DNA of 64,000 nucleotides from Chaetoderma sp. LZ-2023a (taxonomy: Eukaryota > Mollusca > Caudofoveata > Chaetodermatida > Chaetodermatidae), in the NCBI GenBank assembly GCA_034401795.1, contig CM067374.1, positions 135,828,635-135,892,634 of the forward strand, read 5' to 3'. Every line of letters starts with the position of its first letter. The first letter of the stretch is position 1. A program made the translations under genes and the position numbers. Positions 33,960 to 44,697 of this stretch are shown in pieces. The notes beneath the pieces were generated by a model. It searched no databases. It had not been told where the DNA came from and saw only the letters and a program-made list of their open reading frames with translations.

Positions 33960-34105
33960 CCATTGTGGTTTTTCTTTTGCAATTTACTACTGGAATTATA
34001 GGATCGATTATCCAACCAGTCATTCCAGTGGTACACTTTCAAAACAAGTTCTCCGGTGAGTAGCTAATGCAAATGGACATTTCTCACGATCACCGCAAGA
34101 AGCCA
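33960..34105. repeat. MITE-2 core palindrome
   Basis: TTTACTACTGGAATTATAGG and CCAGTCATTCCAGTGGTA pair around ATCGATTATCC. Confidence 0.6.
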
Positions 34106-34429
34106 CTTGTGGTCAGTTTGATAGAGTGCTAAAGTGGACATATAAGTTCCGTTGGCTGTTTATTAAAATAATTAAGCGGTCATCGCCGCGCAAACTCTAT
34201 TACAGTCGGACCAGAACAAATAAGAGAACTCGCCATGAATCACTTGCATGAAGATAATAATTACGAGATATCCAGCAATCTAAAAATAGAGCCGTGTCTT
34301 CGCGCCGAGAACTATTAGATCTCGTATCGATGGAGATCTCGCGAGACACAGCCCCACAATCCCCTGCGCCAAATGTCCGCGCCTATAGGCAATTCTAGCC
34401 AGCAAAAAAATAGAAGCGAATAGAAAAAT

Positions 34430-34612
34430 GTTGCTGAATATTTTGATACTATTTGACTGGGTGCTGTTGCTGCCATAGTTTCAAAATATTCAACAGCTTA
34501 AGCCGAGTTAGACGTACACTTTTCCGGAAATTTATACGCAGGGAGTTCAGGGATCGAACGCAAAGTGTGGGTGTGGAATAAAGATAGACGGCGTGTGATT
34601 CCTTCATTAATG
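34430..34612. repeat. MITE-1 fragment
   Basis: GTTGCTGAATATTTTGATAC, GGGTGCTGTTGCTGCC, ATAGTTTCAAAATATTCAACAG and GTGTGGGTGTGGAATAAAGATAG are present; the second arm is shortened. Confidence 0.65.
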
Positions 34613-34679
34613 CAACTAATGATTTAATTGCAAAATAACAGCATTCTTCATACGTGGCTATTTGAAAGGCCTAGAGAAT

Positions 34680-34976
34680 AGTGTTTTTGAATATTTACCA
34701 CTAGAATGACTGGCTCGGTAACCGAGCCAGTCATTCTAGTGGTAAATTTTCAAAAATACTTCTCTCGGCCTGCAGATAGACACTGGCTATGTAAAAACTT
34801 TAATTTTCTTTACCATAACCCCTTTAATTGTCAAGCCGGTGAACAGAATTCAGTGGTAAATTTACAAAAAACCAGTCTTCTAAAATTCAAATATCTTGAA
34901 AAAATATTGACCATCAAAATGTTTAATTTAATCAAGTAGTATTTTGAGCGCTTTGAGACTCTGTTGACACAAGAGG
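34680..34976. repeat. MITE-2 copy with one intact end
   Basis: The core TTACCACTAGAATGACTGGC and GCCAGTCATTCTAGTGGTAA form a perfect arm pair around TCGGTAACCGA, giving about 51 bp of palindrome. The right end GTTGACACAAGAGG (34963-34976) equals the terminus at 12277-12290. Confidence 0.8.
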
Positions 34977-35107
34977 AGCTACACTTATTGTATTCACAGC
35001 ACACTACAGCCACAATTATTCTGGAAAAGTCTAGTCTCATATGCCCTTGAAAGACCTGGGCGTAATAAAGTAAACGGAAACGAACTATAACTTTAAAATG
35101 TACGTAC

Positions 35108-35321
35108 TTTGACTTCCGGGCAGAATACAAGAACGCTGGCCAGTGCTCTTTCGACATCAGCATGAGATAACACGGTCCCCCGAAGATCGAAGCACACAGC
35201 TCTTGGTTTAAGCGTCGCTGGATCTAGAAATGTGAAGTCAATGAGGATATCTGTGGCGAGAGAGTCTGGCAGTAGAAGACTCTCATCCAAATAATCGGCA
35301 AGGTCCAAAGCGTCATAGACA
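35108..35321 (-). CDS. Internal coding exon of an unrecognised host gene
   Basis: The minus-strand acceptor (ATTATTCTCAG) ends at 35322 and the donor AAA|GTACGTAC begins at 35107. The exon carries one base completing a codon, then 71 codons: DALDLADYLDESLLLPDSLA, DFTFLDPATLKPRAV, GTVLSHADVERALASVLVF. It enters in phase 2 and leaves in phase 0, which fits the exons at 57878-58144 and 23101-23478. An (AAT)n microsatellite lies directly upstream, in the place of the polypyrimidine tract. The family is unknown to me. Confidence 0.6.
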
Positions 35322-35325
35322 CTGA

Positions 35326-35326
<1 letters not shown>

Positions 35327-35371
<45 letters not shown>
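35327..35371. repeat. (AAT)n microsatellite at a splice acceptor
   Basis: About 14 units, (ATT)n on the exon's strand, five bases before the acceptor AG. Confidence 0.95.
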
Positions 35372-35624
35372 TAGAGAACATTTACTGAAGTAACTGTAAA
35401 TCTGCGATGACTGGGCATTAAGGAGTATTATAAGCCCTCTTCTCATATGATCATTAAACATGGCTGATGCTGAGCTGATAAAAAGTCTAAGCGTTGCCGC
35501 AGTTCAAAGAGCCATAGTTTAAATTACCATAGTTTTACACAGGGTATGGAAAAGCTGATTTCTTGAAAACCGATAGCCTTGACCATAAAGTATAAAATAA
35601 TGTGTCCTGATTTGCTGTAGTGGA

Positions 35625-36020
35625 ATTTTTACCAAAATCAAGGAAAATGCCATTAAAATGTCAAATAAAGGAAAAATTATTGAATTAAAAGTAAAGGGAG
35701 GCAATTCATGCAAAAAAACTGACCAACTTTTATTTTTGGCATGCATTACCTCCCTTGACCTGTTCAAGTTGATTGTGTCAGTTCAATATGATGAATTTCG
35801 ATTCTCATGATGGTTTGAAAGTGACCCGTCCAAGGTCAAGGTCAATCAGTGGTAAAAGTGACCATTTTTAGGCATTGGCATGAATTACCTCCCTTTACCT
35901 GTTGGAGTTGATTGAGGCAATTAAATCTGGTGAATTTTGATTGTTTCTGACTACCTGGGCCAAACAGAATTCATTAATTTCTCCTTTATTTAACATTTGA
36001 TGGCATTTTCCTTGATTTTG
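35625..36020. repeat. Inverted repeat with internal direct repeats
   Basis: ACCAAAATCAAGGAAAATGC (35630-) and GCATTTTCCTTGATTTTGGGT (to about 36022) are ends of ~53 bp inverted arms, about 90% identical. Between them two ~80 bp direct repeats share GCAT(G)AATTACCTCCCTT, CCTGTT and GTTGATTG (35738-35820, 35876-35955). Confidence 0.7.
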
Positions 36021-37745
36021 GGTCGGACTACAGATTCCGGAAGGATGTTAAGTTTCAACATGATCTGCAGAAACCTTAAGGGGAGTCGCTATCAGAATAT
36101 TACTCTCATACATTTGCTTTGGGGAATTTTGGGCACGGATAAGCGTATTCCTCGCAAATTATTCACTGGATCCAAAAGAAAGATAAAAACATCCCAGGCC
36201 CTAAGGTGTACTGAAATTGTCTCAAGTTTGGAGGCTTGAAATCGCAAATAATACTCAATGGACCAGGAAGATGTGTGGGTGTCAGATGCGGGTTAACATA
36301 TGCTAGAGGTCTGTTAAGTTTCCCCATGATCTACAAGAAACTATAGGACGAGTTGCTGTCCGAATAGCACTCCCTTACATTTCCAATTGGGCTTTTTGGA
36401 CAAGAAAACGTGGAATTGTCTGGAACCATACGCCAGATCCTATTTCTGTAGATGATCTATACACGCCTGGTACGTACTAGAAATGTACCAAGTTTAGATA
36501 TGATATTTTCAAAACTGGATTAGTTATCATCAAATGAATTTCCAATACATTCCATATTGACATATTTGTCTACGATACAAAAATTTCAATATCTCATGAA
36601 CCGTTCAGGATATCGGAGTTCGGTAAATGGTTTCTGAGAGGCAATTCTGCCCCGGATCAGGTGATCTAAATGCTGAAACAATCGGACCCTAATCCCGTCA
36701 TCTATCAGCAAATCATGGAAATATTGTTTAGTGTGCAGATTTGCAATAATAGAAATGTTAATATGTCCACTAACACAACACCCTAACAGGGGCAGAAGTA
36801 AGAATTCTCATGATGCCAAATAATTGTTTTATTCAGCATTTTCTCAAAAACTGGACACTGAACCGAAAAGATTTTTTTGGCTTAGGTTTCAAGATGATCC
36901 GGAAAAAATCCTAGGCGCAGTCGCTGACCGAATATTGCTCCCATACATTCCCTATGGGACATGTTGGGAACGGAAATGCAGTGTTCTGAAAGGTTAACAT
37001 GTTCACTATCAGTTTTATTTTATTAATCCATAGTAGTATAATGTATCTACGTATATGCCAAATATCAAGCATCTGACCAACCTAGAAATATTAATAATCT
37101 TGATTCAAAAAAATTGGGCTTATGCCAGATTTTCTCAAAAACTTGTCACCGTACCCAAAAAATATTTTGGGTCATCATGTGGGTCAAGACATGCTAGACG
37201 TTTTTCCAGTTTCAAGATGATAGAGGGAAAACTCTGGGAGCAGTTAGTATCCGAATATTGCTCTCATGCATTTCCTATGAGGACATGGGAACACGGAAAT
37301 GTAGAGTTCTAAATGGGTAACATGTTCGCTAACGATTTTATTTCAGTAATCAAGAGTAGTATAATATATCCACGTATATGCCAAATTTCAACCATCTGAC
37401 TGCCCTAGAAATATGAAGTATCTTGATTCCAAAAACTTGGGCTTATGCCAGATTTTCCCCAAATCTGGTCAGCGCACCCAAAAAGATTTTTCGGTGGAGA
37501 TGCAGGGAAACACATGCTAGAAGTCTGTGAAGAGTCAAGATTATTGAGCAAAAACTCTAGGAGTAGTCGATGTCAGAATAATGCTTCCATACCTTTCCCT
37601 TTTGGACTTTTTTCCCACGGAAATGCGGATATCTCTGAAACCATACACCCGATCGAGAAGAAAAGTAATAGCAAACTATATCTCAATGGGTACTACAAGT
37701 TGACCAAGTTTGAAGTTGATAAGACCAAAACTGTAGGAGGAGATA
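35990..37745. repeat. Tandem array with ~320 bp period
   Basis: Recurring blocks: AAGATGATCxxGAAAAAxCTAGGxGCAGTCG, CCGAATATTGCTCxCATACATTxCCTATG, GGGAACGGAAATG, and GGGCTTATGCCAGATTTTC (37116 and 37439, 323 bp apart). About five diverged units run from ~36060 to the (AAT)n/(GAA)n tract at 37767. No coding capacity is conserved. Confidence 0.75.
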
Positions 37746-37764
37746 GTTTGCGAAAATCCTTGAG

Positions 37765-37766
<2 letters not shown>

Positions 37767-37796
<30 letters not shown>

Positions 37797-37799
37797 TAA

Positions 37800-37830
<31 letters not shown>

Positions 37831-37906
37831 AAGAAGAAGAAGAAGAAGAAGAAGGATCCTGAGCAAAAACAATAATCTGCGATAGATCGCAGATTAATAA
37901 TAATAA

Positions 37907-37937
<31 letters not shown>

Positions 37938-37968
37938 AAGAAGAAGAAGAAGAAGAAGAAGAAGAAGA
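37767..37968. repeat. (AAT)n and (GAA)n tracts at the 3' end of the Tx1 LINE
   Basis: (AAT)n then (GAA)n to 37855, a 67 bp interruption containing the inverted repeat AATCTGCGATAGATCGCAGATT, then (AAT)n and (GAA)n to 37968. The LINE starts at 37969. Confidence 0.9.
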
Positions 37969-38279
37969 CTTTTCATGTACTTTATTTTGGATTCGTAAAA
38001 AACGCTTTAATTTAATACATCACTCATGAATTATTTTTCAAAACACGTCATAGACAATATAAATATATTCCTGAATCAGTCTGAGTATCATTTAACTAAA
38101 CATTGTATTTATGAAGAATAACAAATATGTCAATACATCACAGATCTACGTCAATTTAAAAAAAAAAACCAATCCAATCCGTATAAAAAATCAATGGGAA
38201 TCAGTCATCAAAATCACCAGTCATCAGTCATTAAAATGTAAAATGATGAAAGTGGACAAAATAATACTGAAAGGTATAA

Positions 38280-39750
38280 CTAAATACCATTAAATGTTAA
38301 AATACCGTCTTCAGTACTACAGACGAAGTTGTCAATTGCCCAAAATTTTTTACAGTTTTCTAGTGACCCATTTTGCTGGTGGTATTTAAATTCAATAGTC
38401 ACACGAGCTCGCATTCGAGAAATACATTCTCGAAGGGCGTCCGTCTGACCATTGCCATCCATTAGACGCTGCCGCGTTACATAGGTAGCCATTTTAGCGT
38501 TTGCCATGATCCAATTGCATATACGATGTTTAATTTTACGTGCAGATTTAGACGAGCAATGGGGGCATGTAAAGCCTTTGACATAATTCTCAGGCTTAAA
38601 TTCATCAGCCAGTGTTAAAAATAGAACTGCTCGTCTAACAGCACACAAAAGTGGTTGGAGACGTGAACATGTTATAAAAAGATGTGATAAATCTTCACGA
38701 TCGCCACAGTAAACACATTTATCATTAATACAATATCCGGCCTTATATAGAAAAACACCAGTGTTGAGTGCCCCATGGAAAACCTTCCATGACAAATCTC
38801 CTTCGTATTATGTAAACGGATATTCATAAAAACAATTATCTGTAAAATCAATATTTAGAGAAAGTAGATCTCTCCATATGTTACTTTTGGTATTATGTGA
38901 AATCATTGAGTAACATTTTAATAAAGACATCGTGTACAGTTCCTTCTTGCAAAGAGATGGTATCAATACAGTAAAAACCGAGTCATCATTAATATTGCAT
39001 GATAATTCATAATTGTATACTGACCTGGGAATGTCAATAGGTCGATCTAATAGTTCAAACCATGCATTGGGTATGCTATCCCATAGAGTGTTCAAGTTTG
39101 TTTGAAGCAATCGTCGAGACCTGTTTCCAATTTTAAGGAGTAAGACTTCAAGTGCAATTTGTTTATCATTTACCAAAATATCAGCTAGAATGGTAGCATT
39201 CGCACTTATAAAATCTTCGTAGCAAAAAGTAAATCCAGTGGAGATATTCTTGATCAAAGGATTCAGAAACACTCTTATAAAAGATAGGTATATTACGAAT
39301 CATCTGTACATCCAATTGAATAGAGAAAATCTGATAATCGTAATTTAGTTTTTGCATCTGTTTGAGAAAGTAGCTGCTAAAGCTGAAACACGGATGAAAT
39401 GCGAAATAGTTCATAAATGATTGTGCATACTGAATACGGAATGTTCATATCCGAGATTCTAAATGCACGAGTCCTTGCCCACCTTTGTCTAAAGGCAGAA
39501 ACAGTAACTCTTTGGGAAGCCAGTGCTTTCCAGACCAGATGAAGTTAATTAACAGTTGTTGAATAGCATTTAAAATATTACCAGGGACATCGATAACAGC
39601 TAACCTATGCCAAAGCTTAGAAGCAGCAAGCAGATTAGTAATAGTGATCCTACCTCTAAACGATAGAGCTTTTGATAACGGGAGCCAGTTAAGAAGTTGT
39701 GTGCTAATTTCATTTTCAAGATTTTCCCAATTTTGTTTGCAAAAATCCAA
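38280..39750 (-). pseudogene. Tx1 ORF2, thumb and C-terminal region
   Basis: Segments 39750-39445, 39414-39181, 39272-38808 and 38795-38280 lie in at least two frames. Recognisable are NWLPLSKALSFRGRITITNL, INFIWSGKHWLPKELLFLPL and KGGQGLVHLESRI, which follow the RT in Tx1/L1 LINEs. The terminal WKVFHGALNTGVFLYKAGYC and CVYCGDREDLSHLFITC form the C-terminal zinc-binding motif (CxxC...H....C). Confidence 0.8.
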
Positions 39751-39790
39751 AGAATTGCCAATATAAATACCGAGAATCTTTAATCCATTG

Positions 39791-40923
39791 CTATTCCATT
39801 TTTACCCCCAAAGGCTCGTCAATACGCCCTTTCCAGGAACCAACCCAAAAGCCTTCTGACTTCGAGTGGTTAATTTTCGCGTTGAAAGTAGACTCATATA
39901 CATGTATCAAATCTCGCAATTTAATAAAATCATCATTACATGTACACAAGGCAGTTATGTCATCAACATAAGCTGAGCAAGAAACCCTTTCACCCGAGAT
40001 ATCAGGCAGGGCCACCTCCCCCCCACCCCCTCAGTCCGTTATTTGAGCGCATCTTAACTAACAATGGTTCGATACAGATACTGTACAAAGCGCCTGATAG
40101 GGAGCAACCCTGTCTGATACCACGGCTAAAAGAAACAGGCATAGATAACAAATTATTTATTTTCAGTAAACACGAAGTGTCATTGTAAAGAAGCTGAATG
40201 CATTTAACAAAAAAAATCACCAAAGCCAAATGCGCGCAAGGTATTCAATAAATACTGGTGACTTACCCTATCAAACGCCTTCTCCTGATCTAGGGATACA
40301 ACGCCAAGAGGTAACGACATGAAATTTGAATACTCGACGATGTCTGTTATCAACCTAATGTTATTGGAGATCTTACGTCCTGGTACACAATAGCTTTGGT
40401 CTATGTGAATAATTTCTGCGAGTACTGTACGTATATGATTATACAAGGCCTTGGAAAGTATTTTCAAATCTACACATAAAAGTGATACAGGTCTCCAGTT
40501 CTTTAAATTGGTTAAATCACCTTTCTTAGGTAATAATGTCACAACCGCTCGCCTGCATGAAGTAGGTAATAACATGTCTTCAATTGATTCATTAAAAACA
40601 TCAAGAAGATCAGAACCGATAGTTTCCCAAAAGGTTTTGCAAAGTTCCGATGGTAGTCCATCAATTCCAGGAGCTGTGTTGTTATTGAGATGGTTAACAG
40701 CGTCAGTAAGCTCTGGTAAACTCAGGGCCCGATCTAACTCAATTCTGGAAAGCTCACTTAGATTAGGAAGACCTGATAAAAGCAGGTTTTCAGACAATTT
40801 GCATGAGCTTGACTTCGCATATAATTCACCATAGAAATCAGAGGCGTGGATCAGAATATCCGTATCAGAATTAACCATTTCACCGGTTGGGATCTTCAAC
40901 TGTGAAATAGTTTTATTCATCAC
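39791..40923 (-). pseudogene. Tx1 ORF2, reverse transcriptase region
   Basis: 40923-40204 contains LNNNTAPGIDGLPSELCKTF, TLLPKKGDLTNLKNWRPVSL and GVVSLDQEKAFDRVSHQYLL, the early RT blocks with the first catalytic Asp. After a shift, 40229-40002 has SFSRGIRQGCSLSGALYSIC and 40015-39791 has CSAYVDDITAL, the YxDD active site. All key residues seem present; only the frame is broken. Confidence 0.85.
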
Positions 40924-41193
40924 ACGTTTATTCTCAAGATTAAAAAAATATGTAGTAGGTCTATCTGATTCATTTATATGCTGGAATCGCGATCGAATCC
41001 AAGCACCCCTATTTTGCTCTTTGAGGAGAGTTGTTAATTCAGATTGCTTTTGGTTAATTACCTCTAATAATTCATTTGTTTTTGGAATTTTGACCGATAA
41101 CTGATCAATTTCAGCTTGTAAGTCTGATCGTCGCTCACGGAAAAGGACAGCTCGTTCTCGGGAATAACGCTGTGATAAAATACATATATGCTT

Positions 41194-42100
41194 TTAGGCC
41201 AAATCCCACCAATCCTGTAGACAATCAAAATCACATTTTTTTCCTTGCCAACCATGCCAGAAATCATTAATTAAAAGCACATAGTTTCTTTCACTCAACA
41301 CAGCGGTATTCATGCACCAATATGCGCTTTTCCGTTTTACACTTTTAAGCTGAAATATTGCTTTGACATAATCATGGTCAGAATTGGTGCAAGGAATTAT
41401 GGAACAACTGCTTAAAAACTGTCTAAAATTACTATGAATGTAAAAACGATCAAATCTGGATGCAGTCCCATCGGACCTGTGCCAGGTGAAAATTTCAGAT
41501 TGTGGATAGAGGCAGCGATATGCATCAGTAAAACTATTGCTTGTAATTAAAGATTTAAGCGAATCCGCAGCTGTCCGAGGGTGTGGTTCTGTTGCTGATG
41601 TTCTATCTAACTCACAATCAAGTGTAGAGTTAAAATCACCACCTAATATTATATGACATGGTTCGGACAATGTGGAAACATGAGTATCTATATCTATATC
41701 TATGCATTTCAATTTGTCATGAGACTCTGTGGGATTGTAAACATTAATCAAATAAAAATAGGTGCCATGTGACATGTAAGATTCTTCCCTGAGCAACTGT
41801 GATCGTTTCAAAGATATTTACATTTAACTTGGGTTTAAATATTATAGCAACACCAGCTGTATTTGTATTAAAATGTGAAGACAGCTTGACCCCTCCATAT
41901 AAGTCGCCATAGCGAGTCATCCGGCTGAATTGTGCGAGTATCCTGGAGAAACACAATATCGGCAAATAAATCTTTGCGAAGTTCATGAAAAATACGAAAT
42001 CTTTTAAAAGAGTCACGACAACCCCTCGTATTTAGTGTAACAATTGAGAGGGAAGTCATAATTAAAAATAATTGAATAAATCTTAGAAGAAAGATACCCA
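41194..42100 (-). pseudogene. Tx1 ORF2, APE-like endonuclease region
   Basis: Starts near 42060 with SLSIVTLNTRGCRDSFKRF and DIVFLQDT. It continues in another frame with NTNTAGVAIIFKP and then, in the 41811-41194 segment, with LINVYNPTESHDK, ILGGDFNSTLDCELDR, FDRFYIH and NSDHDYVKA. These are the conserved APE endonuclease motifs (N, GDFN, SDH). The protein nicks the target so that RT can prime there. Confidence 0.85.
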
Positions 42101-42167
42101 TAATTGTTTGGTGTAGAAAAGAAACTGTATTCAAGTTCGTTATTAGATTGACCATAGGCGGAAACAA

Positions 42168-43768
42168 TTAATTCCGTACGCTACGGTGTAGCTTAGTGAC
42201 TATTTTGGTGACACGAGACTTGAACGCAGATTCTAAGCCAGATTGTTTCTTCAATCGTATCAGCTGATGTATCAATAATTTTAAGTTGGGTTGAAAGGCT
42301 TTGCATTTATCTATTACCTTTTTACTATATTTTACACTTTCTATAAATAGTTTCACATCTTCAAGAGAGGGCATTACCTCCCTTGAATCAATAAAATCTG
42401 TCATGTCAGAAAGTTCTGAACCAATAGTTCATCAGCGTCGCTGCTGTCCTCGTCCATCAGTTCACCCTGCGATAAAGGCGGCATACCACCTGCTTCTATT
42501 CCAAACCTGTCCGAATCACAAGGGTCATGTCCAGGTTTGAAAACTATAGATGCATTATTAACACTGGTTGCTTTCGCCAATGAGATATTTACATCGAGTT
42601 TACTTAGGATTTCTTGTGTCGACATAACAGTTTTTCAGCTACACAACCCTCGTCAGATAATAGAACAGGGTCGTGTAATTCCGACTCACGGTGAATTTGA
42701 ATGACAGTGACAGCAGAGTCCCCATTGGCCGCCGTGTTGGAATTACCAGGCTCATCTGTGAACAGAGCTGAGTTTTGCTGAGTAGCCTGGCCCATTGAAG
42801 TAGCATCATCTACAACAGTGGAATTATCCGACGGTGCACTGGTAATGTCCGCCTCATTATCGGTTTCAGGATCAGTGACAATTACATCATCGCTCAAGAC
42901 GCCATAACGATTGGAAAACTGAGTCTTACGACGTTTATTCTGAGGTGATTTCTTAGGTGACGATTTACTGGCTTTATCAACTGGTTTATCGTTTCTTTGT
43001 GACAGTGTTTGTGGAGAATTGTTATCATTTAGCACAAGATCGGAAATCGGTATGACGTCACGATTTTCACTGTTGACCGGCTCGTCCGCAACATTGTTGT
43101 TAAAGTTATCATGACCCACCGAATTGTCGTGAATGTCATTCAATGGGCAAAAGCGTTGAAAATGTCCTTTCTGAGCACATTTAAAACAGACAATCTCGTC
43201 CGTACTTATAAATAGTCTATGGGACCTTTCTATGTAAGGGATGTCCACAAACTCGGGTAATGGGGACTTTTCCATTACAATCTGGATCTGCCGTCTAAAA
43301 CTTTTCACATGTCTTAACTCTGGTGACTTGCAGCCTAAAGGTATTGGCCGGCAATTTCCGAGCACCTTTCCTTGGCTTTCCAACGCTTGTTTAATAACAA
43401 AGTTCTGGATGTAGGGTGGGACATTAGACATAATTAATCTCGTCGGCTCATTCTCCAAGGAATACACATATTGGTAGCAGCCACCTACGTTTATACCGTC
43501 AAGACACAGTCTATTGACTTGTTGCTCCGCTTTGACATAAACCGCGATTCCTCCTTTAATTCGTGAAGCAGCTACAATATTCTCCGGCTTTACCACGGCG
43601 GCGGCGCCTTTCACGTAGGCCTCCTACCGCCACACCAGCTAGACTAACAACGCGTACACCGTGTTTCCTATCAATACCCGCGAATGGTTCGTAATCTAAA
43701 GCAGGGGTGGTGACGGGGTCACTTCGAGTCTCTCTCAGGCGCTCCGCATAACTAACCTGTCTGGCCAT
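42168..43768 (-). pseudogene. Tx1 ORF1 (zinc-knuckle nucleic acid binding protein)
   Basis: Begins MARQVSYAERLRETRSDPVT at 43768, shifts frame near 43600 and continues to 42604 with RLIMSNVPPYIQNFVIKQAL (RRM-like), RSHRLFISTDEIVCFKCAQK and the knuckle CFKCAQKGHFQRFC (CX2CX4HX4C). Acidic and basic linkers follow. Two further shifts lead to a helical end, KLFIESVKYSKKVIDKCKAF. It probably coats the LINE RNA. Confidence 0.8.
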
Positions 43769-44050
43769 TGTCCAAACACAATAGCCTAATCAAGCGTCCA
43801 CGTCGGCCAACAGGCCAACTACCCTATGCTAATGGCGCTATAAGTGTTACAAGTATATATAGAGTTACGAAAACCAGAGAAAAACCAAATTATGTATGAA
43901 CACATTAATAAAACACAAAGTTATTAACACAAACATAAGCACGTACGCGTTAGCGCATACAAAAGACAAAAAGTAAACACAACTGACAATTATAAACAGT
44001 CAACAAACGGACTAAACTAAGAGCTCTTCTAAAACACATCTTTTCTCAAA
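43769..44050 (-). other. Tx1 LINE 5' leader
   Basis: Between the (TTC)n border and ORF1, AT-rich with no open frame. It presumably carries the internal promoter; no motif can be named. Confidence 0.5.
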
Positions 44051-44122
44051 GAAGAAGAAGAAGAAGAAGAAGAAGAAGAAGAAGAAGAAGAAGAAGAAGA
44101 AGAAGAAGAAGAAGAAGAAGAA
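44051..44122. repeat. (GAA)n tract at the 5' end of the Tx1 LINE
   Basis: 24 GAA units. The sequence beyond, TAAAGATCCTGATAATA, resembles GGATCCTGAGCAAAAACAAT beyond the inner (GAA)n on the other side (37854), suggesting that both belong to one original host microsatellite. Confidence 0.9.
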
Positions 44123-44697
44123 TAAAGATCCTGATAATAGTAATAATAATCCATTCATCTGCCTAGACATAAGCAGCATCGTTATTATCATTATAGTCTG
44201 GCAGCCATGGGGCTGAACCCAAAATTCCCGGATAAAGGGTTTTCTTTGCTGATTATTTGTTTGGTATGTATATAATGATATCCAGGTGGGTGTAGGACTA
44301 TAATGCTTGAGCAATTGGAGAAATCCAAATTGGCCGCAGTGACATTAGAAAATCAGTGAAAATTGAGAAATTATCATATAAAAAACCCCAGAGAATTTAG
44401 AAACATGAGTTAAATGTCTTTTCTGATATTTTAAGACATGCAGAATTGATTGAAACCACTATTTTATTGCTAAGATGTGCAGGAATTAAGACGAGGCCGT
44501 GTTTATAGCACAAATGGATGTGTTAGGCACCCATTCAGCGTATAAACATTGCTGCCATCTTCATTTCATTACCATTTGGCTCTTATCTCTGAAACTGCAT
44601 ATTATATCTGTTAAACATAAGCACTTATGCTTTGAATGATGCACTTTTATTAATTAACCAACCTATTGTTGTATTCCCAGTGTGCATCATTCTAGAG

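Larger units (their letters stand above)
37969..44050 (-). mobile_element. Tx1-like LINE inserted in a (TTC)n microsatellite, near full length
   Basis: About 6.1 kb, sense on the minus strand, with 5' leader (44050-43769), ORF1 with a zinc knuckle, and ORF2 with APE endonuclease, RT and a C-terminal Cys/His motif. Both borders meet (TTC)n directly on the sense strand: 44122-44051 upstream and 37968-37908 downstream. Tx1-clade LINEs include target-specific families; one, Koshi, was described by Kojima and Fujiwara as inserting in TTC repeats (from memory). At least six ORF2 frameshifts make this copy dead. Confidence 0.85.

Noticed and set aside
35997-36239. ORF of 80 codons in the 320 bp array
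   Set aside because: Not kept in the other units of the array.
37683-37976. Leu/Ile/Phe-rich membrane-like ORF
   Set aside because: Reverse-strand translation of (AAT)n and (GAA)n; the same holds for the Phe-rich ORF at 44012-44314.
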